A stretch of 64,000 nucleotides of DNA from Metabacillus idriensis. Lineage in GTDB: Bacteria; Bacillota; Bacilli; Bacillales; Bacillaceae. The translations under genes and the position numbers were made by a program. The notes below the pieces were generated by a model. That model was not told where the DNA came from and made no database searches. It saw only the letters and a program-made list of their open reading frames with translations. Numbering within the stretch: position 1 is the stretch's first letter; each line of letters starts with the position of its first letter. This document shows positions 28,558 through 38,612 of this stretch, piece after piece. The stretch covers positions 1,302,001 to 1,366,000 of the forward strand of contig NZ_WKKF01000001.1 of the NCBI RefSeq assembly GCF_009674765.1, given 5' to 3'.

Positions 28558-29199
28558 ATGAAATCAATCTACATTGTTGCAGGCGGACCGAAAAGGTATA
28601 TTCCATCTTTAGCAAGCTATGACAAGGATTCTGTTATCTGGATTGGTGTTGACAGGGGAGTCATCTTCCTGCAGGAAGCAGGCATTAACCCCGACAGAGC
28701 TTTTGGAGACTTTGATTCCATTTCAGATCATGAACGTGAGGATTTAGCGCAATCGTCTCTTGAAATGGACTTGTTTCCGTCAGAAAAAGATCAAACCGAT
28801 ACGGAGATTGCTTTAGAATGGGCAATTTTGCAGGAACCCTATGAAGTTTTTTTATTCGGTTCAACAGGGGGAAGACTGGATCATTTTCTTGCAAATACCC
28901 AGCTGCTTGCAAAGTATCCGGATGCACCGATTAAAATCATTGATCATACGAATGAAATAACAGTGCATTTGCCAGGCACTTATCATATTGAAAGAGAAAG
29001 CAGTCATCCGTATATTTCGTTTCTTCCTGTAAGCGGTGAAGTAAAAGGCATTACCCTTCTTGGCTTTAAATATCCGCTTTCAAATTGTCATATTAAGCTT
29101 GGCTCTACACTATGTATTAGTAATGAACTTATTCTTTCGTTCGGTACTTTTTCGTTTGAGCAAGGCATATTAATGATGGTAAGAAGTACTGATGAATAA
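28558..29199 (+). CDS. thiN: Thiamine pyrophosphokinase
   Basis: This 213-residue enzyme makes thiamine pyrophosphate from thiamine and ATP. It has the N-terminal VAGGPKRYIPSL, the ligand motif AFGDFDSIS, PSEKDQTDTEIAL and GSTGGRLDHFLANTQLL. The ATG at 28558 follows AAGGTG; a GTG at 28549 overlaps that site. It lies after copy B of the repeat and before spoVM, its usual place in Bacillus. Confidence 0.94.
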   Translation: MKSIYIVAGGPKRYIPSLASYDKDSVIWIGVDRGVIFLQEAGINPDRAFGDFDSISDHEREDLAQSSLEMDLFPSEKDQTDTEIALEWAILQEPYEVFLFGSTGGRLDHFLANTQLLAKYPDAPIKIIDHTNEITVHLPGTYHIERESSHPYISFLPVSGEVKGITLLGFKYPLSNCHIKLGSTLCISNELILSFGTFSFEQGILMMVRSTDE

Positions 29200-29337
29200 C
29201 TTCTGAAGCGTTTTTTAAACTATGATGTTTAAAAAAATAATCGGGGCTGCACTTGCTTCGCATACGATGAAGAATGAAAAAACAGATCCGCTGAATCTTT
29301 CATCATCATTTTGAACGAATGGCTGAGGAGGGAAAGT

Positions 29338-29418
29338 ATGAAATTTTATACGATTAAATTACCGAAGTTTTTAGGTGGCATCGTTCGGGCGATGCTGGGA
29401 TCATTTAAAAAAGACTAA
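29338..29418 (+). CDS. spoVM: Stage V sporulation protein M
   Basis: This 26-residue amphipathic peptide, MKFYTIKLPKFLGGIVRAML followed by GSFKKD, is almost identical to B. subtilis SpoVM (one K/R change near the end). It recognises the convex forespore membrane and anchors the coat scaffold ATPase SpoIVA; it also interacts with FtsH. The ribosome binding site GAGGAGGG is strong. The sequence CATACGAT at 29261-29268 resembles a SigE -10, but the matching -35 is poor. Its presence marks the organism as a spore former. Confidence 0.97.
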   Translation: MKFYTIKLPKFLGGIVRAMLGSFKKD

Positions 29419-29430
29419 ATACCTAAAGCA

Positions 29431-29482
29431 AAGCGCCCTGGTCATTAAGGTATATATAAATGGCCTAAGAAGGCGCTTTTTG
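29431..29482 (+). terminator. Long hairpin terminator after spoVM
   Basis: AAGCGCC (29431-29437) pairs with GGCGCTT (29472-29478) and the loop holds a second pairing GGTCATT with AATGGCC. A T tract follows. A smaller hairpin GCCTTG/CAAGGC lies just after it at 29482-29506. Confidence 0.75.
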
Positions 29483-29518
29483 CCTTGTTGGGCCATTTCC
29501 CAAGGCTTTGAGAATATA

Positions 29519-29549
29519 AAAAAAGCACCGCGCAAAGCGGTGCTTTTTT
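29519..29549. terminator. Bidirectional terminator between spoVM and rpmB
   Basis: AAAAAAGCACCGC, loop GCAAA and GCGGTGCTTTTTT form a perfect 13-bp hairpin with A and T tracts on both sides, suiting the converging spoVM and rpmB genes. Confidence 0.95.
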
Positions 29550-29626
29550 CATATGTTTTAAATCCCGTCCTGAATTCGTTTCGAAAATCTATAGAAATGA
29601 ACGGGTCAAAAGCTTAAAGCTTTTGA

Positions 29627-29872
<246 letters not shown>

Positions 29873-29889
29873 TCATGAGATACTTTAAT

Positions 29890-29918
29890 AATTTATCACA
29901 ACTCCTTTCGGAATGCAA
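29890..29918 (-). promoter_or_regulatory. Likely rpmB promoter
   Basis: On the minus strand TTGCAT (29918-29913), a 17-base spacer and TAAATT (29895-29890) form a fair SigA promoter about 75 bases upstream of the rpmB start. Confidence 0.5.
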
Positions 29919-30023
29919 TAGTTCTTGCTTTTGCTTTCAAGAATTTTTCCTTGACATACATGAATAATTGATGCTGAATAATACTATAGGGTAAGATGTC
30001 CCGCGTCAGTGATATAGAATGAC

Positions 30024-30052
30024 TTTTAAAAATCGCTTGAATATAGTAAAAT
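30024..30052 (+). promoter_or_regulatory. Likely promoter of yloU-fakA
   Basis: TTTTAA (30024-30029), a 17-base spacer and TAAAAT (30047-30052) stand 41 bases before yloU. A TTGACA at about 29953 with a weak -10 may be a second promoter. Confidence 0.4.
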
Positions 30053-30092
30053 AGCTTTAGCCTATGCGAACAATTCCAAAGGGGGAACAATC

Positions 30093-30455
30093 ATGTCCAT
30101 TGAGATGAAAACAAAGTACGGACAAATTGACATATCCAACGAAGTCATTGCAACGGTTGCAGGCGGTGCAGCAATAGACTGTTATGGCATTGTCGGAATG
30201 GCGTCAAAAAATCAGATCAAAGACGGAATCACTGAGATCTTAAGAAAAGAAAATTTCAGCCGCGGAGTTATTGTCCGTCAAGAAGAGGATCATATCAATA
30301 TTGATATGTACATTATCGTCAGCTACGGAACTAAAATCTCTGAAGTGGCTCATAATGTTCAAACGAAAGTGAAGTACACACTGGATAAAACAGTTGGACT
30401 AGCTGTTGATTCAGTCAATATTTTTGTTCAGAGTGTTCGTGTAACGAACCCGTAG
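30093..30455 (+). CDS. yloU: Asp23/Gls24 family envelope stress response protein
   Basis: This 120-residue protein belongs to the Asp23 family: TKYGQIDISNEVIATVAGGAAIDCYGIVGM near the N-terminus and VSYGTKISEVAHNVQTKVKYTL in the second half. Staphylococcal Asp23 is a membrane-associated alkaline-shock protein. Here it is the single-domain YloU placed before fakA, a conserved pair in Firmicutes. Its exact job is not known; a link to fatty acid use or the envelope is an inference from context. Confidence 0.9.
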   Translation: MSIEMKTKYGQIDISNEVIATVAGGAAIDCYGIVGMASKNQIKDGITEILRKENFSRGVIVRQEEDHINIDMYIIVSYGTKISEVAHNVQTKVKYTLDKTVGLAVDSVNIFVQSVRVTNP

Positions 30456-30472
30456 TAAGGAGGAAAAAGTCC

Positions 30473-32149
30473 GTGTCAATTACAACTTTAGATGGAAAAC
30501 GTTTTGCAGAAATGATTTTGCAGGGGGCAGGACACCTGTCTAACAATGCAAAATACGTTGATGCATTAAACGTTTTTCCTGTTCCGGATGGAGATACTGG
30601 AACAAATATGAACCTTTCGATGACTTCAGGTGCGAAAGAGGTTCAAAATCATGTATCTGAACACATCGGCAAAGTCGGTGCAGCACTCTCAAAAGGTTTA
30701 TTAATGGGAGCCCGCGGAAATTCAGGTGTTATTCTGTCTCAGCTGTTCAGAGGTTTTTCAAAAGCGATCGAATCAAAAAGCACGATTACAAGCGCTGATT
30801 TTGCAAACGCACTTCAGGCTGGTGTAAATACTGCGTATAAAGCGGTAATGAAACCTGTTGAGGGTACGATTTTAACCGTTGCGAAAGACTCTGCCAAAAA
30901 AGCGGTTGATACAATTGAAGCTGATTCATCTATTTCAATCGATCTATTAATGGAAGCGATTTTAACAGAAGCTAAAGCATCTTTGGAGAGAACGCCGGAT
31001 TTATTGCCTGTCCTTAAAGAAGTTGGAGTAGTCGACAGCGGCGGCCAGGGACTTGTATTTGTTTATGAAGGTTTCCTTGCCGAACTAAGAGGCGAAAAGG
31101 TGTCAAATATTAAGGTTACTGCTTCGATGACGGATCTCGTAAGTGCTGAACATCACAAAAGTGTAGCTTCCCACATCAATACAGAAGACATTGAATTTGG
31201 CTACTGTACGGAATTTATGGTGCGGTTTGAAGATGATAAAGACGCTTTTACTGAAGAGACGTTCAGACAGGATCTCAGCGAGCACGGTGATTCTTTATTA
31301 GTCATTGCTGATGAAGAAATCGTTAAAGTACATATCCACGCAGAATATCCTGGCCAGGTTCTTACATATGCACAGCGTTATGGAAGCCTGATCAACATGA
31401 AAATAGAAAACATGCGCCAGCAGCACACAAGCTTGCTTGATGACGCTCCGTCTATGCCTGCTGCTGAACCTGTTTCCACAAAGAAAGAAAAACAAAAATA
31501 CGGCATCGTTACCGTGACAATGGGAAAAGGCATTGCTGATCTTTTCAGAAGCATCGGCTCTCATTCTGTCATTGAAGGCGGACAAACGATGAATCCGAGC
31601 ACTGAAGATATTGTTCAGGCCATTAAAGATGTTCATGCAGAGAATGTGATCATTCTGCCTAACAATTCAAATATTGTCATGGCTGCTCAGCAGGCGGCTT
31701 CTGTTGTTGATGATCACGTAATCGTTATACCTTCAAAAACAGTGCCTCAAGGAATGGCTGCATTGCTTGCATTCAATCCCGCGGGATCTGCAGAAGATAA
31801 TGAAGAAATCATGAAAGATGCCCTTGGCTCTGTCAAAACAGGTCAAATTACGTACGCTGTCCGCGATACGAATATTGATGGACTTGATATTGAAAAGGGA
31901 GACTTCATGGGAATTGCAAATGGCAAAATTGTTACAAAAGACACAAACCAATTAGCCTCTGCGAAAAAGCTTCTTGAAACGATGATTTCAGAAGATGATG
32001 AAATTCTTACAATTCTTCAAGGTGAAGATGCTGCTGATGATGAACTGCAGGAATTGGTGCAATTCATCGAAGAAACTTATGAAGAAATAGAAGTAGAAGT
32101 TCATAAAGGTGAACAGCCTTTATATTCTTACATTTTTTCAATTGAATAA
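30473..32149 (+). CDS. fakA: Fatty acid kinase catalytic subunit FakA (DAK2 domain)
   Basis: This 558-residue protein has an N-terminal DAK2 kinase domain with NVFPVPDGDTGTNMNLSM (residues about 29-46), MGARGNSGVILSQLFRG and DSGGQGLVF, then the FakA C-terminal domain. FakA phosphorylates fatty acids held by a FakB (DegV) carrier so they can enter phospholipid synthesis through PlsX/PlsY. The start is GTG behind AAGGAGG. plsX lies about 4 kb downstream. Confidence 0.93.
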   Translation: MSITTLDGKRFAEMILQGAGHLSNNAKYVDALNVFPVPDGDTGTNMNLSMTSGAKEVQNHVSEHIGKVGAALSKGLLMGARGNSGVILSQLFRGFSKAIESKSTITSADFANALQAGVNTAYKAVMKPVEGTILTVAKDSAKKAVDTIEADSSISIDLLMEAILTEAKASLERTPDLLPVLKEVGVVDSGGQGLVFVYEGFLAELRGEKVSNIKVTASMTDLVSAEHHKSVASHINTEDIEFGYCTEFMVRFEDDKDAFTEETFRQDLSEHGDSLLVIADEEIVKVHIHAEYPGQVLTYAQRYGSLINMKIENMRQQHTSLLDDAPSMPAAEPVSTKKEKQKYGIVTVTMGKGIADLFRSIGSHSVIEGGQTMNPSTEDIVQAIKDVHAENVIILPNNSNIVMAAQQAASVVDDHVIVIPSKTVPQGMAALLAFNPAGSAEDNEEIMKDALGSVKTGQITYAVRDTNIDGLDIEKGDFMGIANGKIVTKDTNQLASAKKLLETMISEDDEILTILQGEDAADDELQELVQFIEETYEEIEVEVHKGEQPLYSYIFSIE

Positions 32150-32158
32150 AACAAAAAT

Positions 32159-32187
32159 ATAGAAGGGGATCCCCCTTCTATTTCTTA
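32159..32187 (+). terminator. Hairpin terminator after fakA
   Basis: ATAGAAGGGG, loop ATC and CCCCTTCTAT form a perfect 10-bp hairpin. The following tract (TTCTTA) is only partly T-rich, so termination may be partial. Confidence 0.65.
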
Positions 32188-32330
32188 TGTAAGCTGAAAT
32201 TTCATTAGCTTTCCTGAACTTTTTTTCCATTATGATTACGTTTTCGCAATGGATCATTTTCTGGTAAACTGAGCAGGGGGGAGAATAAGATTTTTTTTCA
32301 GTAACTTTTTTCTAAGCTTAGGGGGATTTT

Positions 32331-32993
32331 ATGAAATATAGAAGTGTATTTGATATCATTGGACCCATTATGATCGGCCCGTCAAGCTCGCATACTGCAG
32401 GGGCTGCAAGAATCGGGAGAGTGGCACGGAGCCTGTTTGGAAGAGAGCCGAAGTGGGCGGCGATTTCGTTTTACGGCTCGTTTGCCAAAACATTTAAAGG
32501 CCATGGCACAGATGTAGCCATTATCGGCGGCTTGCTTGACTTTGATACATTTGATGAAAGAATCAAAACATCTTTAGAGATTGCAGATCAAAAAGGAATG
32601 AAAGTAACCTTCACAGAAGAAGAAGCGATAACGGATCACCCGAATACGGCGCGTGTCATTATCGGTGATGATCAAGGCCAGCTTGAGCTTGTAGGAATCT
32701 CGATCGGCGGCGGGAAAATTGAAATCACTGAACTGAATGGGTTTGAACTGAAATTATCAGGAAATCATCCTGCCATATTAGTTGTTCACAACGACCGTTT
32801 TGGCGCCATTGCTGCTGTAGCGAATGTTCTCGCAAAATATGCGATTAATATTGGGCATATGAATGTGGCGCGCAAGGAAAAAGGCAAGCTTGCTCTAATG
32901 ACAATTGAAGTGGATCAAAACATCGATATCGCTGTATTGGATGAACTTAAAACACTGCCGAATATTCTTCAAGTAACAAAAATAGCAGATTAA
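32331..32993 (+). CDS. sdaAB: L-serine dehydratase beta subunit
   Basis: This 220-residue subunit has the SDH beta domain (FDIIGPIMIGPSSSHTAGAA, residues 7-26) and a C-terminal ACT domain (about 145-218, LVVHNDRFGAIAAVANVLAK). With SdaAA it forms the iron-sulfur L-serine deaminase giving pyruvate and ammonia. It begins after AGGGGGAT and is followed by sdaAA after 36 bases. Confidence 0.94.
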   Translation: MKYRSVFDIIGPIMIGPSSSHTAGAARIGRVARSLFGREPKWAAISFYGSFAKTFKGHGTDVAIIGGLLDFDTFDERIKTSLEIADQKGMKVTFTEEEAITDHPNTARVIIGDDQGQLELVGISIGGGKIEITELNGFELKLSGNHPAILVVHNDRFGAIAAVANVLAKYAINIGHMNVARKEKGKLALMTIEVDQNIDIAVLDELKTLPNILQVTKIAD

Positions 32994-33029
32994 GCCAATA
33001 TAAGCAGTGATGTGACTGGGGGAAAAAAC

Positions 33030-33917
33030 ATGTTTCGAAATGTAGCAGAACTAGTCGAACTTGCTGAAAGCAAGGGCGTTAAAATAGCAGAAATTATGAT
33101 TCAGCAGGAAATGGAAATGACCGGCAGAACGCGCGAGCATATTTTGTCCATGATGGATCAGAATTTAACGGTCATGGAACAAGCTGTTGAAAAGGGACTT
33201 GCAGGTGTGAAATCTCATTCAGGGCTGACTGGAGGAGACGCCGTTCTCATGCAGGCATATATCCAAAAGGGGAATTTCCTTTCAGGAGAAATTATTCTGG
33301 ATGCCGTCAGTAAAGCGGTTGCCACAAACGAAGTGAATGCAGCAATGGGAACCATTTGCGCAACCCCTACTGCAGGATCGGCGGGCGTTGTTCCGGGAAC
33401 TCTTTTTGCGGTAAAAGCGAAATTAAATCCAAGCAGAGAACAAATGATTGATTTTCTGTTTACTTCTGGTGCTTTTGGCTTTGTGGTTGCCAATAACGCA
33501 TCTATTTCCGGAGCTGCCGGCGGCTGTCAGGCTGAAGTCGGATCTGCTTCAGGCATGGCTGCGGCTGCAATAACTGAGATGGCAGGCGGGACGCCTAGTC
33601 AGGCTGCAGAGGCGATGGCAATTACTCTGAAAAATATGCTTGGACTTGTTTGTGATCCGGTTGCCGGTTTAGTAGAAGTTCCATGCGTAAAAAGAAATGC
33701 TATGGGTGCAGCAAATGCTATGATCGCGGCTGACATGGCTTTAGCAGGCATTACGAGCCGCATCCCGTGTGATGAGGTGATTGATGCAATGTTCCGCATC
33801 GGCCAATCGATGCCGACTGCTCTTAAAGAAACAGCTCAGGGCGGACTCGCGGCCACTCCGACCGGCCGTGAACTCGAGGCGAAAATTTTTGGGATCTCGC
33901 TTAATGAACGCGGCTAA
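33030..33917 (+). CDS. sdaAA: L-serine dehydratase alpha subunit
   Basis: This 295-residue subunit carries the cysteines that bind the [4Fe-4S] cluster, seen in GTICATPTAGSAG, GAAGGCQAEVGSASG and CDPVAGLVEVPC. It works with SdaAB in serine catabolism. The ATG at 33030 follows TGGGGG; the upstream in-frame ATG at 33012 adds six residues and is less likely. Its end overlaps the recG start by 14 bases. Confidence 0.94.
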   Translation: MFRNVAELVELAESKGVKIAEIMIQQEMEMTGRTREHILSMMDQNLTVMEQAVEKGLAGVKSHSGLTGGDAVLMQAYIQKGNFLSGEIILDAVSKAVATNEVNAAMGTICATPTAGSAGVVPGTLFAVKAKLNPSREQMIDFLFTSGAFGFVVANNASISGAAGGCQAEVGSASGMAAAAITEMAGGTPSQAAEAMAITLKNMLGLVCDPVAGLVEVPCVKRNAMGAANAMIAADMALAGITSRIPCDEVIDAMFRIGQSMPTALKETAQGGLAATPTGRELEAKIFGISLNERG

Positions 33918-35958
33918 TACCCTCATGCAGCCTGTCAGTGCCGTAAAGGGGATAGGAGCTGAGTCAGAAGAAATCTTGAATGGAATGGGCATTTATACTG
34001 TAAAAGATTTAATTGAATATTTGCCATATCGTTATGAAGATTATCGCCTGAAGGACTTAGCGGAAGTACAGCATGATGAACGGGTGACAGTCGAGGGGAA
34101 GGTTCATAGTGAACCTTCTCTTGCCTTTTTCGGCAAAAAGAAATCAAGGCTGACTGTCCGGGTTCTTGTTGGAAGATACTTAATCAGTGCGGTGTTTTTT
34201 AACCGCCCGTATTACAAAAAGAAGCTTGCGCTGCAGTCCACCATCACGATTTCGGGAAAATGGGACAAGCACCGCCAGACGATTTCAGTCAGTGAAATCG
34301 TATTTGGTCCTCAGGCAAAGCAGCATGAAATCGAACCGGTGTACTCAGTAAAAGAAAAGATCACGGTCAAAACGATGAGAAAGTTCATCAATCAGGCTCT
34401 TAGTCAATACGCATCTGCCATCACGGATATGATTCCTGTGCAGCTGATGGCCGCGTATCGTCTGCCTGCAAAAAAAGAAGCCATTTTTACGATGCATCAC
34501 CCTTTGAAGCACGAGGATTTAAAGCATGCAAGAAGATATTTTGTCTATGAGGAATTCCTTCTTTTTCAGCTGAAAATGCAGGCTTTGCGAAAATTTCAGC
34601 GTGAGCAGTCTCATGGAATTATCCATCAGATCGATCCATTGCAATTAGATGGATTTACTGAATCTCTTCCTTTTCCTCTAACTAATGCTCAGCAGAGGGT
34701 AGTCGGAGAAATCTTAACTGACATGAAGTCAAACTACCGCATGAACCGCCTCCTTCAGGGAGATGTGGGCTCAGGTAAAACAGTTGTTGCGGCCATTGCT
34801 ATGTATGCCGCTCATTTATCCGGCTATCAAGCTGCATTGATGGTGCCGACAGAAATTCTGGCAGAGCAGCATGCAGAATCGCTTGCGGAAATCTTCAGAC
34901 GCTTCCCTGTCACTGTCGCCTTGCTTACCAGCTCGGTGAAAGGAAAAAAAAGAAGAGAACTCCTTCAGAGAGTTGCAGATGGCGAAATCCAATTTGTTGT
35001 CGGAACGCATGCCCTGATTCAGCAAGATGTCCATTTTGCAAAGCTTGGACTCGTGATTACAGATGAACAGCACCGCTTTGGTGTTGAGCAGCGAAAAGTG
35101 CTGCGCGCTAAAGGAGAAAACCCGGATGTCCTGTTTATGACAGCTACACCCATACCAAGGACGCTTGCCATCACGGCATTTGGCGAAATGGATGTCTCTG
35201 TGATTGACGAACTTCCGGCTGGGCGAAAACAAATAGAAACGTATTGGGTGAAGCACGAAATGCTGGACCGCATCCTTCGTTTCATTCATAAAGAACTGCA
35301 GGCAGGAAGACAGGCTTATGTCATCTGCCCGCTTATTGAGGAATCCGATAAGCTTGATGTTCAAAATGCAATCGACGTTCACAGCACACTCGTTCATTTT
35401 TATAAAGATAAATGGAATGTGGGACTGATGCACGGCAGACTGACAAGTGCGGAAAAAGACGAAGTGATGAGGGAGTTCAGTGAAAACCTGGTTCAAATTT
35501 TGGTTTCCACAACCGTTGTTGAAGTAGGAGTCAATGTACCGAATGCGTCAGTAATGATGATTTATGACGCAGAGCGCTTCGGACTTTCACAGCTCCATCA
35601 ATTAAGAGGCCGGGTAGGAAGAGGAAGCTCCCAGTCATACTGTATCCTGCTTGCTGATCCGAAATCAGAAACAGGCAAAGAACGCATGCGTGTGATGACA
35701 GAAACAGCGGATGGTTTTGAGCTGTCAGAGAAAGACCTGGAACTCAGAGGGCCAGGAGATTTTTTTGGCAGGAAGCAAAGCGGAATGCCTGAGTTTAAAG
35801 TGGCTGATATGGTTCATGATTACCGTGCGCTTGAAACCGCAAGGAGTGATGCGGCAAAGCTCGTTCAATCCGATGCTTTCTGGCACTCAGAAGAATACAG
35901 GGAACTCAGGGAGTATCTTGAACAAACAGGGGTTGTTGATGGAGATAAATTAGATTAA
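33904..35958 (+). CDS. recG: ATP-dependent DNA helicase RecG
   Basis: This 684-residue helicase remodels stalled forks and Holliday junctions. It has the N-terminal wedge/OB domain (VTVEGKVHSEPSLAFFGKKK), Walker A GDVGSGKTVVAA near residue 284, the DEQH box (ITDEQHRFGVEQR), TATPIPRTLA and the C-terminal QLRGRVGRGSSQSYC and FFGRKQSGMPEFK motifs. I place the start at 33904 within the sdaAA end; a longer frame to 33781 lies wholly in sdaAA. Confidence 0.95.
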   Translation: MNAANTLMQPVSAVKGIGAESEEILNGMGIYTVKDLIEYLPYRYEDYRLKDLAEVQHDERVTVEGKVHSEPSLAFFGKKKSRLTVRVLVGRYLISAVFFNRPYYKKKLALQSTITISGKWDKHRQTISVSEIVFGPQAKQHEIEPVYSVKEKITVKTMRKFINQALSQYASAITDMIPVQLMAAYRLPAKKEAIFTMHHPLKHEDLKHARRYFVYEEFLLFQLKMQALRKFQREQSHGIIHQIDPLQLDGFTESLPFPLTNAQQRVVGEILTDMKSNYRMNRLLQGDVGSGKTVVAAIAMYAAHLSGYQAALMVPTEILAEQHAESLAEIFRRFPVTVALLTSSVKGKKRRELLQRVADGEIQFVVGTHALIQQDVHFAKLGLVITDEQHRFGVEQRKVLRAKGENPDVLFMTATPIPRTLAITAFGEMDVSVIDELPAGRKQIETYWVKHEMLDRILRFIHKELQAGRQAYVICPLIEESDKLDVQNAIDVHSTLVHFYKDKWNVGLMHGRLTSAEKDEVMREFSENLVQILVSTTVVEVGVNVPNASVMMIYDAERFGLSQLHQLRGRVGRGSSQSYCILLADPKSETGKERMRVMTETADGFELSEKDLELRGPGDFFGRKQSGMPEFKVADMVHDYRALETARSDAAKLVQSDAFWHSEEYRELREYLEQTGVVDGDKLD

Positions 35959-35976
35959 TAGAATACTTCAATAGAG

Positions 35977-36016
35977 AAAGCAGATTGCATTTGGACCTTG
36001 CAATCTGCTTTATTTG
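35977..36016 (+). terminator. Terminator after recG
   Basis: AAAGCAGATTGCA and TGCAATCTGCTTT form a perfect 13-bp stem around a 9-base loop and run into TATTTG. The 3' arm contains the -35 of the fapR promoter, so terminator and promoter are interlocked. Confidence 0.85.
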
Positions 36017-36047
36017 ATTATATACTACTATTAGTACCTAGTCTTAA
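35998..36047 (+). promoter_or_regulatory. fapR promoter and FapR operator
   Basis: A -35 TTGCAA (35998-36003), a 17-base spacer and a -10 TATACT (36021-36026) are followed at once by TTAGTACCTAGTCTTAA (36031-36047). That 17-mer matches the known FapR operator of Bacillus. FapR bound here blocks transcription of fapR-plsX-fabD-fabG until malonyl-CoA releases it. Confidence 0.92.
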
Positions 36048-36070
36048 GAGTGCGGACGGTGTCAGACTAA

Positions 36071-36670
36071 ATGAGAAAATCCAAAAAAGAGCGGCAGTCG
36101 ATGCTGCAGCAGACTATAAATGAAACACCCTTTATTACTGACGAAGAGTTAGCAGATAAATTCAGTGTCAGCATTCAGACAATCAGGCTTGACCGGCTTG
36201 AGCTTTCCATTCCGGAGCTTCGTGAACGGATTAAGCATGTAGCCGTCAAGCAGCTTGACGATGAAGTGAAATCACTTCCTTTAGAAGAAGTAATCGGCGA
36301 AATTATCGACCTTGATCTTGATTCCTCTGCCATTTCTATCTTTGAAGTGAAAAAAGAGCACGTGTTTGTCCGGAACCAAATCGCCCGCGGCCACCATTTA
36401 TTTGCTCAGGCGAATTCACTGGCAGTTGCGGTCATAGATGATGAACTGGCTTTAACAGCTAAGGCAAATATTCGTTTTACCAGGCAGGTTAAAGAAAAAG
36501 AGAGAGTAATTGCTAAAGCTAAAGTGATAAAAATGGATGAAGACAAAGGAAGAACCACGGTCGATGTAAACAGTTATGTCGGAACTGAGCTGGTCTTCTC
36601 CGGCACATTTGAAATGTACCGGTCAAAAACAATGAAAAAGGCAGGTTTCAGCAATGAAGATCGCAATTGA
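36071..36670 (+). CDS. fapR: Malonyl-CoA-responsive lipid repressor FapR
   Basis: This 199-residue repressor has an N-terminal helix-turn-helix ([21 protein letters not shown]) joined by a helix to a hot-dog domain that binds malonyl-CoA ([26 protein letters not shown]). It controls fatty acid and phospholipid genes in Gram-positive bacteria and here controls its own operon through the operator 24 bases upstream. The ribosome binding site is weak. It overlaps plsX by 17 bases. Confidence 0.97.
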   Translation: MRKSKKERQSMLQQTINETPFITDEELADKFSVSIQTIRLDRLELSIPELRERIKHVAVKQLDDEVKSLPLEEVIGEIIDLDLDSSAISIFEVKKEHVFVRNQIARGHHLFAQANSLAVAVIDDELALTAKANIRFTRQVKEKERVIAKAKVIKMDEDKGRTTVDVNSYVGTELVFSGTFEMYRSKTMKKAGFSNEDRN

Positions 36671-37664
36671 TGCAATGGGAGGGGACAACGCTCCTAAAGC
36701 TATCGTAGAAGGTGCAATGAAAGCTGTCACTCTATTTAAAGATATTGAGATTACCTTATACGGCAGAGAAACTCTTATTAAAGAACATCTTTCTAATCCG
36801 GAAAGAATCACAATTGTACATACGGATACCGTCATTGAAGCAACAGACGAACCTGTCAGAGCGGTGAGAAGAAAAAAAGATGCATCAATGGTGCTGATGG
36901 CAAACGCTGTAAAAGAAGGACAGGCTGATGCCTGTATTTCTGCAGGCAACACCGGAGCATTAATGACAGCTGGTCTATTTATTGTAGGCAGAATTGACGG
37001 AATTGAACGGCCTGCATTATCGCCGACACTTCCTACCACCCAAGGACAGGGATTCCTCATGCTTGATGTTGGGGCAAATGTTGACGCAAAGCCTGAGCAT
37101 TTGCAGCAATACGCGATCATGGGCTCCATTTATGCCAAAAAGGTCCGCGGACTTGCAAATCCAAGAATAGGATTGCTGAATGTCGGCACAGAGGACAAAA
37201 AGGGAAATGAACTGACAAAAGCAGCTTTTCAATTATTAAAAGAATCTGATCTTAACTTTATTGGAAACGTTGAAGCGAGAGATTTGCTCGACGGAGTAGC
37301 AGATGTTGTCGTAACAGACGGATTTACCGGCAATGTTGCTTTAAAAACGGTAGAGGGAACGGCGCTTTCCGTATTTAAAATGCTGAAGTCAGCTTTAACC
37401 AGCAATATGAAATCAAAACTCGCAGCCGCTGTATTAAAGCCGCAATTAAAAGAAATCAAAGGGAAAATGGATTACTCCGAGTACGGCGGTGCCGGATTGT
37501 TCGGACTGAAAGCTCCTGTTATTAAAGCGCACGGCTCTTCAGACCCTAACGCTGTTTATAATGCAATCCGCCAGGCGCGCGAGATGGTAAACAACGATGT
37601 CTGCAAGACAATTCAGCAAACAATTGAGAAAACGAACTCTGTTCGGGGCCTCGAGAGGAGATAG
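36654..37664 (+). CDS. plsX: Phosphate acyltransferase PlsX
   Basis: This 336-residue peripheral membrane enzyme converts acyl-ACP to acyl phosphate for phosphatidic acid synthesis. It begins [20 protein letters not shown] and has [25 protein letters not shown] and [15 protein letters not shown] as in the family. Its start lies inside the fapR 3' end, behind AGGCAG, so it is translationally coupled. It is followed by fabD after 3 bases. Confidence 0.96.
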   Translation: MKIAIDAMGGDNAPKAIVEGAMKAVTLFKDIEITLYGRETLIKEHLSNPERITIVHTDTVIEATDEPVRAVRRKKDASMVLMANAVKEGQADACISAGNTGALMTAGLFIVGRIDGIERPALSPTLPTTQGQGFLMLDVGANVDAKPEHLQQYAIMGSIYAKKVRGLANPRIGLLNVGTEDKKGNELTKAAFQLLKESDLNFIGNVEARDLLDGVADVVVTDGFTGNVALKTVEGTALSVFKMLKSALTSNMKSKLAAAVLKPQLKEIKGKMDYSEYGGAGLFGLKAPVIKAHGSSDPNAVYNAIRQAREMVNNDVCKTIQQTIEKTNSVRGLERR

Positions 37665-37667
37665 AAT

Positions 37668-38612
37668 ATGAGTAAACTAGCCTTTATTTTTCCAGGTCAA
37701 GGATCACAGACTGTCGGCATGGGGAAAGATTTATATGATGAAGTGGAAGCATCGCGCAGCGTGTTTGCAGCTGCGGATGAAAAGCTTGGTTTTCAGCTTT
37801 CTGAAATCATCTTTGAAGGTCCGCAAGAAAAGCTGACATTGACATACAACGCACAGCCTGCGCTGCTGACAGCAAGCATCGCTGTTTTGGAAAGATTCAA
37901 AGAAAGCGGAATTCAGCCTGACTTTGTTGCCGGACACAGTCTTGGAGAATACACGGCACTTGTTGCAGGCGGAGTCCTTTCCTTTGAAGATGCTGTATAT
38001 GCTGTCAGAAAACGCGGAGAATATATGAACGAAGCTGTTCCTGCTGGCGTCGGAGCGATGGCGGCGATCCTTGGAATGAATTCAGAGGATCTGCATGAAG
38101 TGACAGAACAAATCACAAACGATGGCTTCTCTGTGCAGCTGGCGAATTTGAATTGCCCTGGACAGATTGTCATTTCAGGAACGGCAGAAGGTGTAGAAAA
38201 GGCGTCAGCATTAGCAAAAGAGAATGGCGCTAAAAGAGCAATCCCGCTTGATGTGAGCGGACCGTTTCATTCAGAGCTGATGAAGCCTGCTGTAGAAAAG
38301 TTCAAAAGCATACTTGATGAAGTCAGCCTTAGTGATGCAGCTGTCCCTGTAGTGGCAAATGTTACAGCAGCACCTGTAACACGCAGTGCAGACATAAAGA
38401 ACCTGCTCGTCGAACAATTGTTTTCTCCGGTAAAATGGGAGCAATCAGTAAGTAAAATGATTGAACAGGGTGTAACGACTTTCGTTGAAATCGGGCCTGG
38501 AAAAGTTCTTTCAGGATTAGTGAAAAAAATCGATCGCAAGGTAAACACGATTGCTGTATCTGACTTGGCATCAATCGAAGCTGCAATCGAAAAGCTCAGG
38601 GAGGTCAAATAA
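37668..38612 (+). CDS. fabD: Malonyl-CoA:ACP transacylase
   Basis: This 314-residue enzyme moves malonyl from CoA to ACP. The N-terminal [15 protein letters not shown], the nucleophile motif GHSLGEYTA with Ser91, and GPFHSELM with the catalytic His are present. AGAGGAG precedes the ATG. Its stop shares one base with the fabG start (TAATG). Confidence 0.96.
   Translation: MSKLAFIFPGQGSQTVGMGKDLYDEVEASRSVFAAADEKLGFQLSEIIFEGPQEKLTLTYNAQPALLTASIAVLERFKESGIQPDFVAGHSLGEYTALVAGGVLSFEDAVYAVRKRGEYMNEAVPAGVGAMAAILGMNSEDLHEVTEQITNDGFSVQLANLNCPGQIVISGTAEGVEKASALAKENGAKRAIPLDVSGPFHSELMKPAVEKFKSILDEVSLSDAAVPVVANVTAAPVTRSADIKNLLVEQLFSPVKWEQSVSKMIEQGVTTFVEIGPGKVLSGLVKKIDRKVNTIAVSDLASIEAAIEKLREVK

Noticed and set aside
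29375-29617. 80-residue plus-strand frame overlapping spoVM
   Set aside because: It runs out of frame through spoVM and then through three hairpins of the terminator region.
34816-35496. 226-residue minus-strand frame opposite recG
   Set aside because: It lies wholly antisense to the conserved helicase core, has no recognisable motif and no ribosome binding site.
36623-37129. 168-residue minus-strand frame opposite plsX
   Set aside because: Antisense to a well-conserved gene, without start signals.
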